Of a stretch of DNA of 64,000 bases, positions 1-10,655 are shown in pieces (position 1 is the stretch's first letter; every line of letters starts with the position of its first letter). A program made the position numbers and the translations under genes. The notes under the pieces were generated by a model. The model was not told the origin of the DNA, did no database searches, and saw nothing but the letters and a program-made list of their open reading frames with translations. The DNA is taken from the NCBI GenBank assembly GCA_021292105.1, contig CM037873.1, positions 17,786,527 through 17,850,526 on the forward strand. The letters are read 5' to 3'. Origin of the DNA: Anadara kagoshimensis. Taxonomy: Eukaryota; Mollusca; Bivalvia; Arcoida; Arcidae.

Positions 1-657
1 GCCACCTGCCCAAAAAGGCAACTTTTACTGGTTCCCTAGGGTGGCCTTTATAGACAGGTTTGACTGTATTTATTTATTTATTTTCTGTATATTATAGTAC
101 TACATAATTTTATATACATGTAATTTGTTTACTCCAACTTCTCTACCTATACACAATTTATTTGCAACTTGTTTTTTTAAACTAAAACAGTATTGTGCTG
201 AAAATTAATTTGACCTGCCTTAAACAAATCTAAAAAATTCTTTTATCTGTTCAAAAGTTATCATCAGTACACAGGGTTCAAAATTAAGCATGCAATTGTG
301 CTAAATGCTACCTAAATTTTTTAAATTGTGACCTAGAAGTTGACCTCATGTGATAGATTTAGCAACTAGTCATTCTTTAGTGTGAAAAAAAAAACTTCCA
401 TTTAATATTAGAATCATTGGTGTTGGCATTGGTCCATATAATCTCAAAATATTCTGAGTAACAGAACAGGATTCATGCTGGGCATCGCCAATGTCACCAA
501 TAGCAGAAAAGAAATTGGCGACAAAATTTTACAACTGACAATTTTATTGGAGACAGAATTTTTCAACCCACAGCTAAACCTGACAGTATAATTAGAAACA
601 GGAGTTTAAATAACAAACAGGAAATGTATCATGTATTTTGTATAGAATTTGAACAGA

Positions 658-768
658 AGGGTTTGACGATAAATTAACATATGCCTTTAAAGAAAAACAG
701 ATTTTTGGGACTTTAAAATAGCGTGATGATAACTAAGTTGGTAAAGTTATCAAGGGACATCATTTAAC
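658..768. mobile_element. Fragment of the TACAGTAAAACC MITE family
   Basis: The stretch contains GGTTTGACGATAAATT, AAGAAAAACAGATTTTTGGGACTTTAAAATA and AAGTTGGTAAAGTTATCAAGG, matching the middle and right part of the copy at 14730-14920. Both termini are missing. Confidence 0.5.
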
Positions 769-1646
769 AATTGACTGTTTTAAAATGGCGTTCATAGTTA
801 ATATGAAAAAAAAAAAAAAAAAACACCTAGGAGGATTGGCCAGCTATTTTGTTTACCAGTTATAGTTCCCCGGGAATGTGTATTGCAGATATTAATATTC
901 AAACGCAGTGATGCTGTCATTTGGCATTTATAGTCCTATGAATGCCAAAAGTTTCAAACTGAAAGATATAGGAAATACGCAAGGCTAATGAAAATATAAT
1001 GATGTGGTAATAAGTGTTAGTATGTGATTTGTACTATACTTACAGCTGATCTTTTGGTTTTCTTGTACCATCTTGATTTTGTCAAGGAAATGTACTACAA
1101 TTATCTATATTGTGCCTCATCATGCTAGTTATTTATCATGATCCTTCTGAGTTTTGAACAGATTTTAATAATTTCATTTCCAAGTGTATTGGAATTTGGA
1201 ACTTTGATATCTTCAAAAATTTAAATATTACAAAGAAAGATTATTCTTCCAAATCTGCTCACCTGAGATAGGGTTTTTCACCATGTGCGATACGTGTACC
1301 TCACATGACCATGTGGCCTTTAGTGATGTCATAATCAAAAGACAATGACATGATGATGTCATCATGTGGGGAACATGACATCATCTTGCGGGAAAATGAC
1401 TCCCAATTCTTCAAAATTTAGAAATTTTGAGTGCATTTCAACTGTTATATGGGAGTATAGGATAAATAACTTTGTTTTGTAGTTTATACATTTTGTATAA
1501 ACCAAAAACAGTTACAATCTTTCTGATGGTCATACTTATTTTAAAGTAGAACGCTGAATAACAAAGTTAGATTTTACAAACATGGTGTCAATGTCTATAT
1601 TAATCCTATTTGAAGCCAAATACTGGCATTAAAATGGAAGAAAACT

Positions 1647-1799
1647 AATCCATTATGAGTTTATCCATGTAGGATATGGAAATCTCACCTTCGGTGTTGA
1701 ACATTTCTGATCAGAAACTCTGCAAGCCTCGTCTCTGACTGAAATGTTCTACCCCTCGAGTGAGATTTCCCTATATTACATGGATACTCATAATGGATT
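1647..1799. mobile_element. Foldback MITE (~153 bp), nearly full-length hairpin
   Basis: The left arm starting AATCCATTATGAGTTTATCC at 1647 is repeated inverted at the right end, finishing at 1799. The arms continue inward through AAATCTCAC and GAACATTTC, so nearly the whole unit folds on itself. It lies in the ABHD18 part of the window. Related 'GAGATTTCCC' sequence occurs near 17930-18110. Confidence 0.7.
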
Positions 1800-2303
1800 C
1801 TAATACTCTCAAAATAAATGTTAATAGCAATACCTGCAACTAAACTCCACTGTTTGTTTTAGTAAGACAAAAATGAAATAATTCATAAAGAGAATCACAT
1901 AATTTCAGATGAACTTTGAGGTCATTCCGCGAAAAAATCAAAACAAAATTAATAAAAGGATACAGAAAGGGTTTTCCAGAATTATGGAAGCAATACCACT
2001 TTCTTTCAGAAGTGGATCACTCATGAACTTTCTTCTTCTCCAGAAAAACTACAATCAAACAAAACATATTATTATAAAGTAAAATATGTATACATTTAAA
2101 AAAAACAAATAAACAAAAAAACTTTTTTTCCTTACAAAGAGAAATTTTTGATATAGAGGTTATGATCATGTGATCAATACCTTGTAACATTTGCATGAAA
2201 CAGTATGGAATATTTATGTTGCAGATTAAAAATTTAACTTAATTTATACTGCAAATTATCAACCAGTGTGATTATTTATACAATCACACAACAACTGAAA
2301 TAT

Positions 2304-2307
<4 letters not shown>

Positions 2308-2377
<70 letters not shown>
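2308..2377. repeat. Compound microsatellite (GT)n(GA)n
   Basis: An uninterrupted GT run is followed by a GA run on the plus strand. It ends four bases from the GT donor of ABHD18 exon 4 (2381-2380). On the gene's strand the donor GTAAAT is followed directly by CT and then CA repeats. Confidence 0.97.
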
Positions 2378-2381
2378 TTAC

Positions 2382-5300
2382 ATGATCCCCTGTTCCTGCA
2401 AACTGTATACAGATTGGTTTTAATTCGGTCTTCCATGTTTTTGGCAATATCACTTGAAAGCTGAAAAAATATAGCATCATCTATCATAGCCAAGGACAGA
2501 CAAAGATGGAGATGGTGTATCTGGACCGTATCAGACAACAGGCACGGAGACGATAGATGAGGTGAGACATCATAAGTTAGCTGGTTCAGGCCTAAATAAA
2601 CAATTTTAGCTTGCCTTTCAAAAATGTGAGAGCTATTGTAGTATGTTTAGTTAGTGTCGGCCTCTGGGTCCAGGTTAAAATGTAAGGGTAAACTCCATTT
2701 GAGCAATTCAAATTTTAACATTTACATTAATATATGTTAATAGTAGCTGTTTGAATATAATTAGTAACACATTATTAGTTACACAGTGATTTAGTGACCT
2801 AATATGGAAATATATGGAGTCATAAAATTTTTTATTGGACGACATAATAGCAGAGCCCAATATGAATTTTGATGACTCCATATATTTCCATATAAGTTCA
2901 CTAAATCACTGTGTAACTAATTAATCCTACCAAAGATCTTGATCTTCAAGATGTTAAAATATTAGTACATCTGCAGAAACAGCAAACAGCTTTGACGACA
3001 CCATAGCTTTTATAGGTTACAGGGGACGTAATCGCTACTGACCAAATATTTAAGAGTGATAATCACTAGTGACCTAATATAAACTCATATTACATTACTA
3101 ATTGGCCAATGGGAATAAAGGACTTATATCTGAGGTGGGATAATGGAGAATATGTTCTGACTTGTTTGCTAAAATGTATGTTTTTGGACCTAAATGAGAG
3201 TTTTGTCTAAGTGTTCTACTCATTGAACTGCTTGACTTGTATACATGTACCAAGTTGAATTAGTTTTTGTCACAAGGATCATTCTGAGCAATTTTGATCA
3301 AGATTATTGACCCAACATAACTCATATATGAACTTGACCTAGATTTTGTCAGAGGACACACGACCCACAAAAAATGATCACAATAGCTCACTTGAGCATA
3401 TTGTACTCATATGAGTTAAACATAGAATTGTTAGATCCTATGTCAAATGTCCAGAAATAATTACCTTACACTGCAATAACGAACTGGTAAATTGTACAAG
3501 TGCTTTGCAGAACCTTACATTATATGTGACTGCATGGCATTTCAGTCTACATGTTGATTTCATTATGTACAGTATTATTATATCAATATAATACCATGTC
3601 ATATTTTACTGTACATGATAGCAGTAGTCTTACTGCATTGCTTATAATATACTCTGCCCCTGTGGTGTTTATGAAACACTCTATCACTGTCCAGTGGACA
3701 CTTAAACATAACCTTGATGCATGATACAGACCTCCATGCAATACACTCTGCAAGTCTTTTCAAATTAACAAACATTCAGAGCAAAAATAAATTCTTTCAT
3801 ACTGTTTAAGAGTGGTGAACATGGAATGTTAATAAAATCCCAACACTTTAGGTTTCTGCATGATGTGACCTTGACCTCTGACTGCTCTGCACTTTGCACA
3901 TCTTCTGAAATCGATAAACATGCATGGAGAGTATCATTTAAATCCTTCTCTTTTTCAGAGTTATGAAGAGGAACATGGAAATGCTACCAGTGCTCCCAAA
4001 TTTAGGTTTATGCATGCTGTGACCTTGACCTTTCACTGCATTACAATCCATTGTACTACTGTAAAATCGTGTCTCAAATTCCGTTCTATTCGAGGACATC
4101 AGGACCCACAGATTTTATGTCAACGGAATAGCTTATGTAACAAAGATACCATTAACTGGTTACCTCAAACCACGAATATACCATCACACCAAATTGTATT
4201 TTTGCTTGCAACAACAAAAATTGGACACCGCGAAAATAAATGATTTCACAGTATATGACAATTCATGAAGTGGACAAAAAATGCTAACATAAACACTAAA
4301 ATTAGTTTTCTGATTGCTGTCACCTGACCTTTAACTTTGGCCTCTATGCATTGCACTCTGTCCATATGACAAACATTCATTACAAGTTTTATAAAAGTCC
4401 TGCAAACTGTTCCAGAGCTATGCAGTGAACAGGCAGATGGACAATGCCATACCATAATACTTCAATAAATAAATTATAAAAATTCATACTTAGCAGTCTC
4501 CACTTCTGCCGGCATTATTCCAGGTAGAAATTTTGTGAATGGAGACAAAAAATGTCCTTCCATTATACGAACACCTTCATGAACTTTATCCTGTAGAGAA
4601 AAAGACTTCCATGATATTAGGTGTAAAAAAGTTTTGAAGCATATTACTGTTTCTGAAAAATATAACATATATTTTATTTTGATGTAATTCACTGGTGATT
4701 ACACCAAGCATTTTCCAACAAACTCTAAAATAAAAGTATTCAAATATCTCAGAATTACAATCCCCATGAAAATTAACACATGCAAAAATTTCCTGGTTTA
4801 CATTATTGAGTAGTGTACATAGGTCTAAACTTAATTACCAATATGGCCGCCATCATAGTATTGTTCATAAGTTTGATGTCTCTGTGTCCAGGATTGCCCT
4901 GGATATATTTGACGTCCTATAGTTCCATGTTCCTTTCATGCAATTTTGATTACACATGTGGCGGGTGTAGCTAGCTAAATAGGAGGTGCTTACCCTTCCG
5001 GAGCACCCAGCCTCACTTCCCTAGTGGAAGTTCATGTGTCTAACCTGACTTGTTAGTTCCAAAGTTTTTACTTTGGTTCTGGATTGTGATTTGGACATGG
5101 ATTAGTATGTTTGTTTTTGATTGAAACATTTGTTAAAATTTTATGCCGTGAATATAAATCCTACCATACAAAATGTGTAATTGATTAGCTTACCTTGTCT
5201 ATATGTACAGGATAATCTTTTGGAATAAGTTTGCTACAAGCATCTCTACCTCTCATTTTCTTCTTAAAATCCAATATCCTGCAAATTAATTTTACCAATA

Positions 5301-8300
5301 TGCCAATCAGTTAATTAAAATTTGTATACTAAATGTAGTTAGGCAGATCAAATTCTTATCTCTTCCAGCACCAATAATTTAAACTTTGTTAGCTTTAGAG
5401 ACATTTTTAATGTTAAATTTGATAGTCAATAATGTTTTTTCCAAATATATAACAGTCATATACAGTAAAACCTTAATTAATTGCCACCATTTGTTCAGTC
5501 AAATTTCAGCATTATAAAGACTTCCACCATGAAATGTGGGAGTTTTAAAAAGAAAAACATAAAAGAAATAGATTTTGGGACTTCAAAATACTGTAGCTAT
5601 AAGTGAGGTGGCAAAGTTACTGTGTGATATTATAATGAGGCTTGACTTATGTTCTACCATTTTTCTTTTATTTTGCTTAAAATAAACACATTTTGGTTTC
5701 TTCTGACCATAGACACATAAATGACAAATATTTGTAAGGAATGGAGACATGTGACCTAGTGATTTAATCATTTAGAATGAAGACCCATGATTTAAGGGTC
5801 ATTAATGATTATGTCTTTGTGCAAGATTGATTGAATGAGAAGACTTTTTCATTTATATTGAAGCATCACCAGCTATAAATGTTCAACCATAAACAGTCCA
5901 CGGCGAAAATCAGTTAAATGTCGCCAAAAACATTTATATGTCCCCGTGCGATAACCGATTATGAGAACAGTTGTATTTAACAAATATGATTTCCAAATTA
6001 TAAGACTCTATCGATATTTCAATATTAACAAGTTTTTAACGTAGTAGAGACCATAAAAACTTCAAAAATAACATTTATAACACCAAATTTGAGCTAAAAC
6101 AACATGTCCCTTGTAGACCGTTGTTGTTTTCCAGGCTATTTTCTGGATTCATCTTTCAGTAAATTTCTACTCATAATGTTCTTTTACACTAACCTATATC
6201 CAAATATGAATAAATGATGCGAATTTTGATCGAGAACAACCTCCCGGGTTCGTATAAACCTAAAATGTACTTGTCCCAAAAACATATGTGAATTACGTTA
6301 TGTTTTTCAACGCCGCCGTTCAATAAGTTAAAATTGTCTTGGGTTACTAATACAAATTGAAACGAAAGAAGAAAAGATTATTTAGTTTTAAAACATTAAT
6401 AGAAATTATGCCTTTGACTCTATAATCTAAAAAATAAAACATCTTTTTTCATCTTCGAAGAATTACATTAAGGAGGTGAATTACGTTACATGGGTTAATT
6501 AACTCTATTTACGAAAGAAAGAATTTTTCATACTGCTTCCATAAAGAATACAACGGCATTTTATGGAATATCTAGGTAAATATTGCCCAAGTCTTGAGTT
6601 ATTTTTTTATCGTCTAAATAAACGATGTACGTGAATTACGTTAGTGAATTACGTTACGGGCGGATACTTTAAAATAGCAATAAAACAAAGACCGGGCTAT
6701 ATTTTCAAGATAAAAGTATACATATCACCGGTAGTCATCCGGGCAGTTGACCGAAAAAAGTTTTTGAGCGGCAAACATTCAAACATTTTGAAACAGGAAT
6801 TGGTGATCTTTGAACGGTGAGTACCATGTTTTACTTTCTCTTATTAAATACGTAACAAACATATTTAAATTTTAATGAATTTCTATAATTTATTTAATGA
6901 AACCTGTATCTTTTTATTGATCATGAAGATGTATAATTATGTATGCATGTTATCTGTGTCAGAGGTCATACAGTAACATATAACGTAATTCACAGCAAGC
7001 ATAACGTAATTCACATTCATTATTTAAAATGCTTACTGATAGAATATTTATTTTTTATTATAGAGAATGGGAAAAACTCCAGCAGAGAGACAAAGAGAGT
7101 ATCGAGAGAGAAAAAAATTGAAAGAAGGAGATAGTTATTTAGCGAAAGAGACGGAACGAGTTAAAAAGTATTATATTAAAAGTAGTGAACTTTCAGCAAA
7201 GAAACTTGCTACAAGAAGAAAGAAAGTCCGAGAATGCATGCAACAGAAGCGACTTAAAATCAAAATAATGAATTCAGAACAACAATTATATGAAGGTCAA
7301 GTAAATACAAGTACAGAAGAAGCTGCAGGACCATGTGATTCTACAGGCATTGATGCTAGTTTACAGAGTACACCTGCCGGACCATCACAACTAACAGTTA
7401 AAATGCAATTCCCTGCCAAAAAGCGAAGACGAAGTAAAGCGCTAAGCAAAGCTAACAAAGAAATCAGGCGTTTACGAGATCAGGTTAAAAACATGAGACG
7501 CAAAAGAGATGTGATGAAAAAGAGGCTTGAAAGAATGTCAAAGAAAAGATCTAACAATAACAAGAACAACAACAACATCAACAACAACAACGTTGAACAT
7601 CTTACTCCAGATAGTAAAGCTAATGCGGAAGTGAGTGAGTTGCATATGACTCCAAACAGTAGAAAGAAAATTAAAAAGAAGTTGAAGTTTCACAATACAA
7701 TTATAAGTGAAATAAAGTCGAAGGTTGGTCGTCAAAATGGGAAGTCAAAACAGAGAGATCTTTTGAAGGTGGTATGTGGTAAAGTATTGAATAAATATAG
7801 ACTAGAAAGAACTTTTGGAAAAGAAACAGGCGTTCAGAGAAAACAAATTAAGAAAACCATATCGGGAGTGAAAGTAACAAAGCAACGTCAAAGAAGTATA
7901 GAGAGGGGATAAAACAAAAAGTCGTGGAATTTCTTGAGCGAGACGACAATAGTATATGTTTGCCGGGCAAAAAAGACGCCACGAAAGATGGATCAAAAAT
8001 AAAACAAACCAGAATTCTAAATGACTATTTGTTTAATTTACATATGAAGTTTCAGGCCGAAAATACCGAAGTCAAAATAAGTTTGTCTGTATTTACAAGA
8101 TTAAGACCATTGCATGTAAAGCTAGTAAAATTTAGCAGCAGGAAAACCTGTTTATGCCAAAAACATCAAAATATGGCTTTAAAAGTGAAAGTTCTGAAAA
8201 CATATGGGGTAACATCAACAGAAAATCCAGATACTCTTGTCAAGACAAAAACAGACGACGAACTAATACAAGAAATTGAAAATATTCAAAATGACAAAAT

Positions 8301-10655
8301 TACATTTCTAGAGTGGAAAAGAGTTGACGTAGAAAAGAAAGACCGGACTATTAAGAGAATGCAAATGGTAACTATAGAGAAAAGCAAGGAAGAGTTCAAG
8401 AACATATTTTCGCGCGAGTTAACTGAATTCAGGAAACACATAGAGAGAGTAAGAATACAATATGCACAGTCGCGAAAGTTAAAAGAAGAGTTGCAAGAAA
8501 ACCACATTATTTGCCATATGGACTTTGCTGAGAATTATAGTTGTGGTTTTGCGGAGGAAGTGCAATCGGCGTATTTCGATAAGGGATCCGTCACCTTGCA
8601 TCCAGTAGTTTTATATTATAAAGAAAACGGGGAGCTAAAACACAAGTCATATGTGTTCGTTTCCGATGAAACGGCACATACGTCATCCACCGTATATGGC
8701 ATCATAAAAAAGATAATACCGGAAGTAACTACATTTCTACCAAATGTAAAAATGATACACTACATGACAGACTCGCCGACATCCCAATACAGAAACCAAC
8801 ACATTTTTGGCATAATCTCGCAGCACGACAGTCTATTTCCAAATATAAAAAGTTCTTGGCTTTATTTCGAAGCTGGACATGGAAAAGGCGTATGCGATGG
8901 TGTGGGTGGCACGGCAAAACGTAATGCTGATATGGCTGTGAAAAGACAAATCGCTGTAATACAATCTGCGTCAGATTTTTATGAATGGGGTCGAACACAA
9001 GAAAACAGCAACCTTAAGTATATGTTTGTGTCCAAGTCCGATTGCCAAGCTGCCGTGTCGGAGCTCGAAATAGTGAAAACTAAGGCAGTTAAGGGCACAC
9101 TAAGAGTTCATGCTGTTGTATCACGTGGAATGGGGAGGGTTGCAGTACGTTCAACTTCATGTTACTGCAATAACTGTTTCACAGATGGTGAATTTCAGCT
9201 AGGATGTGAAGGTTGGATAGAGCATCAAGTAATTGACCGCGACGATAATATTGAAACAGTCACAGATGAAATAACTTCTGATATGGAAGTTCATGATGAT
9301 GTTGCGAATGAGGCGGAGCCCGTCGACGCGGATCAAGGCCAGGGAGTACCGGCATTTGATAACACTGTAAGATATCCAGAGGCGCGTTTGTGGCCGCAGT
9401 CTATGAGAGCCAATGGTATATGGGACAAATAACGCAATATGACCCATCCGACAATGAATACAATATAAACTTCATGTGTGATTATTCGTCTATGAATTTA
9501 TATAAGTGGCCCAAAGAGCCAGACCAAGTGTGGATACCATGTGCGGATATTATATGTCGTGTAAATGAACCAGTTAGGCAAGGACGAACCAGGAGTGCAT
9601 ACAGATTTGATTGTGATGAAATTGACAAAGTAAAAGCGTTATTTAAGTAATTTGGTCATTCACACTGTGATACAATAGACAATTTTGTGAATTACGTGAC
9701 GCCCAAGTGATTTACGTTACGCACGTTTGGAATACAGTATTTTGTTTAATTAATTGTTTTTTGCTTATTATTGTTTAAATTTCTGCTTTTTGAAACATTA
9801 AATAACGATGTTATGGGTTTGGAAGGTGTTTTAATGATAACTCGACACCAATGAATTTGATGTGAATTACGTTATATACACAAGACTTTTTGCCAATGTA
9901 GATACCAAGTTCTGGTAATGGATTGTCAATTTTAAGCCGCTATAGTTTTATTATATATTCCACAAAATATCGCTTGAATATGAAATCCATTTTCATTTGT
10001 CACATTCCTTTTCAAGAAACACAATCGAAAGTTAAGGAAAACAAATATATCGGTTTTTTCCGAAAATTTTGTGTAACAATTTCCTCGTTTACGTAAAAAT
10101 ATGATACAACTATGTATAGACATAAATATTGATCATTTTTTTCAACTAAGCTTTCATATTGTTTTGCATAAAATTGACTAAGAAGTACAAATACGGTGGC
10201 TTAAACCGAATAAGTCCTCTGTTTAAATAGATAAGTCATGTCATAACGTAATTCACATACTAATTCTAATGCCAATGTATGCATCCATATTATTTAATCA
10301 AGAACATAATTTCAAGTCCTAAAACTGCTGTTACACAAACCTCTAGGTGCCATAGATATCATTTTGAGTGATATTAAATGTTTTCCTAGTAAGAACCTTA
10401 GCGCCGTTGTTAGAGTGAAATTGGCGACATTTAACTGATTTTCACCGTCCATCTCATTTGTACTCTATAGCTTACACAATACCACAATGATTCCATTATA
10501 TATCTAGTAAAGAAAGAATTATTAAAAACTGATAACATATTTATCATATACACATTGAATGATTCTTACCTCTTCAAATTTTCTGGATTTCCCCAACCTT
10601 TAGTAAAGGTTTTGGTGAGGATCATTTTTCGGTAAATTTGGTCAAATTTACTCAT
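2382..10655 (-). CDS. ABHD18: ABHD18 (alpha/beta-hydrolase domain protein), 5' four coding exons; gene continues past left edge
   Basis: Four exons join in frame on the minus strand: 10655-10570 (starts ATG), 5278-5194, 4590-4490 and 2460-2382. Each has AG acceptor and GT donor dinucleotides, and the phases match (2, 0, 2, 0). The product begins MSKFDQIYRKMILTKTF, continues through KGWGNPENLKR, DYPVHIDK, a GHFLSPF stretch and GIMPAE, and reaches PICIQFAGTGDH. This order and spacing match the N-terminus of vertebrate ABHD18 (formerly C4orf29). The GTGDH segment is the start of the alpha/beta-hydrolase fold; the nucleophile region with GISMGGH lies in later exons, which I do not find in bases 1-2380. 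The substrate is not known to me. Intron 1 is 5.29 kb, of which 4.5 kb is the DNA transposon at 5901-10447. The donor of the fourth exon abuts a microsatellite. An out-of-frame ATG lies 12 nt upstream of the chosen start. Confidence 0.93.
2772..2923. mobile_element. Foldback MITE (~150 bp)
   Basis: Left arm TTAGTTACACAGTGATTTAG, running on through AATATGGAAATATATGGAGTCA, is mirrored by an inverted right arm ending TGTGTAACTAATTAA. The arms are about 50 bp with a ~45-bp loop, and there is no coding potential. It lies downstream of the fourth ABHD18 exon's acceptor, that is, in intron 3. Confidence 0.7.
3640..4460. repeat. Degenerate dispersed repeats with 'TGACCTTGACC' cores
   Basis: Several partial copies of related sequence follow each other. 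Each has a TGTGACCTTGACC-like core, a 'GCAATACACTCTG' segment and a 'TACAAGTTTTATAAAAGTCC' type segment (examples at 3715-3780, 3860-3900, 4015-4035, 4320-4440). Similar text appears near 20790-20880 and 21050-21110. They fill ABHD18 intron 3. Confidence 0.5.
4057..4253. mobile_element. MITE with TACTGTAAAATCGT ends
   Basis: The left end TACTGTAAAATCGT and the right end ATGATTTCACAGTA form imperfect inverted repeats 197 bp apart, bounded by TA. A TA target and TACTGTA-type ends are typical of small non-autonomous Tc1/mariner-like elements. The short ORF across it has no recognisable similarity. Confidence 0.55.
5461..5648. mobile_element. MITE of the TACAGTAAAACC family, degenerate copy
   Basis: It shares TACAGTAAAACC, GCCACCATTTGTTCAGTCAA, GATTTTGGGACTTCAAAATA and GAGGTGGCAAAGTTA with the intact copy at 14730-14920, in the same order and spacing. 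Its right end has lost most of the terminal inverted repeat. It lies in ABHD18 intron 1, just left of the 4.5-kb transposon. Confidence 0.65.
6288..7014. promoter_or_regulatory. Left-arm array of the 13-mer GTGAATTACGTTA
   Basis: Exact copies start at 6288, 6476, 6631 and 6644 on the plus strand (the last two head-to-tail without a gap). Exact inverted copies (TAACGTAATTCAC) occupy 6981-6993 and 7002-7014. The inverted pair lies in the leader intron, 50-90 bp before the ATG. They could bind the transposase or a transcription factor; the core TTACGTTA resembles a C/EBP- or PAR-bZIP-type half-palindrome, but that is only a resemblance. Confidence 0.85.
6817..7063 (+). other. Probable leader intron of the transposase gene
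   Basis: A donor-like ACG|GTGAGT at 6817 and a T-rich tract ending TTATTATAG at 7063 bracket a 247-bp segment just before the ATG at 7067. It would remove the two inverted 13-mers from the mRNA. Predicted from splice consensus alone. Confidence 0.5.
7067..7912 (+). CDS. Transposon ORF1: basic, probably DNA-binding N-terminal part of the transposase
   Basis: A 281-residue ORF begins MGKTPAERQREYRERKK. It is very rich in Lys and Arg, with RQREYRERKK near residue 10, KKRRRSKALSKANKEIRRLR near 117-136 (likely a nuclear-localising and coiled-coil stretch), and an Asn-rich linker near 163-175. Similar 'ERQREYRE' openings are, to my knowledge, found at the start of long uncharacterised metazoan proteins that also carry the ORF2 domain. 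The ATG is four bases after the predicted 3' splice site. The stop at 7910-7912 falls where the next frame (from 7852) takes over, so ORF1 and ORF2 were probably one reading frame. Confidence 0.75.
   Translation: MGKTPAERQREYRERKKLKEGDSYLAKETERVKKYYIKSSELSAKKLATRRKKVRECMQQKRLKIKIMNSEQQLYEGQVNTSTEEAAGPCDSTGIDASLQSTPAGPSQLTVKMQFPAKKRRRSKALSKANKEIRRLRDQVKNMRRKRDVMKKRLERMSKKRSNNNKNNNNINNNNVEHLTPDSKANAEVSELHMTPNSRKKIKKKLKFHNTIISEIKSKVGRQNGKSKQRDLLKVVCGKVLNKYRLERTFGKETGVQRKQIKKTISGVKVTKQRQRSIERG
7852..9432 (+). pseudogene. Transposon ORF2: DDE-like transposase core (frame -1 relative to ORF1)
   Basis: The frame is open from 7852 and has no ATG until residue 41 of the part starting at 7924, which argues against an independent start. 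Counting from 7924: FLERDDNS and LPGKKD at 3-18, CLCxxH at 76-81, HMDFAENY with Asp200, MTDSPTSQYRN with Asp283, FEAGHGKGVCDGVGG with Glu316, and CYCNNC at 413-418. Asp-Asp-Glu spacing (83 and 33 residues) and the surrounding strands fit an RNase H-fold DDE enzyme; the two Cys motifs could bind zinc. I recognise this motif set from uncharacterised proteins in insects, cnidarians and molluscs but cannot name the superfamily. It is classed as broken because of the frame changes at both ends. Confidence 0.8.
9363..9650 (+). pseudogene. Transposon ORF3: C-terminal domain of the transposase in a third frame
   Basis: This frame opens at 9363 with no ATG and reads GAFVAAVYESQWYMGQI, then YKWP, VWIPCADIICRVNEP and a stop at 9648-9650. 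The pattern (aromatic-rich strand, 'WY.G.I', '.WP...D.VW.P..DI') looks like a small Tudor-like beta-barrel at the end of the same protein family. ORF2 runs out of frame over the same bases (to 9432), so a single -1 change at about 9363-9390 would explain the split. Confidence 0.65.
9687..10256. promoter_or_regulatory. Right-arm array of the 13-mer GTGAATTACGTTA
   Basis: Copies lie at 9687 (one mismatch, GTGAATTACGTGA), 9707 (one mismatch, GTGATTTACGTTA), 9862 (exact) and 10244 (exact, inverted). All follow the last transposase stop codon and precede the right terminal repeat. Confidence 0.85.

Larger units (their letters stand above)
5901..10447 (+). mobile_element. 4.5-kb DNA transposon with TIRs and a DDE-like transposase gene, inserted in ABHD18 intron 1
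   Basis: The left end at 5901 reads CGGCGAAAATCAGTTAAATG and continues GTCGCCAA. The right end at 10447, read on the other strand, is the same over 27 bp with one mismatch (CGGTG for CGGCG). The 4-bp sequence TCCA lies directly outside both ends (5897-5900 and 10448-10451), a probable target-site duplication; the exact junction is ambiguous by one or two bases. Inside are a leader exon with intron, three consecutive ORFs on the plus strand and ten GTGAATTACGTTA motifs in the arms. Inside the element I see no SINE or MITE, which suggests a fairly recent insertion. The superfamily is not assigned. Confidence 0.88.

Noticed and set aside
1043..1085. Possible further ABHD18 exon on minus strand (donor-like GCT|GTAAGT)
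   Set aside because: The upstream sequence lacks a good acceptor and the translation does not match the expected RRR/MARPMIKE segment of the family.
2259..2538. ORFs with long Thr-His runs
   Set aside because: They are readings through the GT/GA microsatellite; only the 79 bp at 2382-2460 is a real exon.
7538..7996. Minus-strand ORFs across the transposon
   Set aside because: Mirror readings of the Lys/Asn-rich ORF1 and ORF2.
9390..9432. Separate gene starting at 9390
   Set aside because: The start is GTG, and the protein pattern begins upstream, so it is the displaced C-terminus of the transposase.
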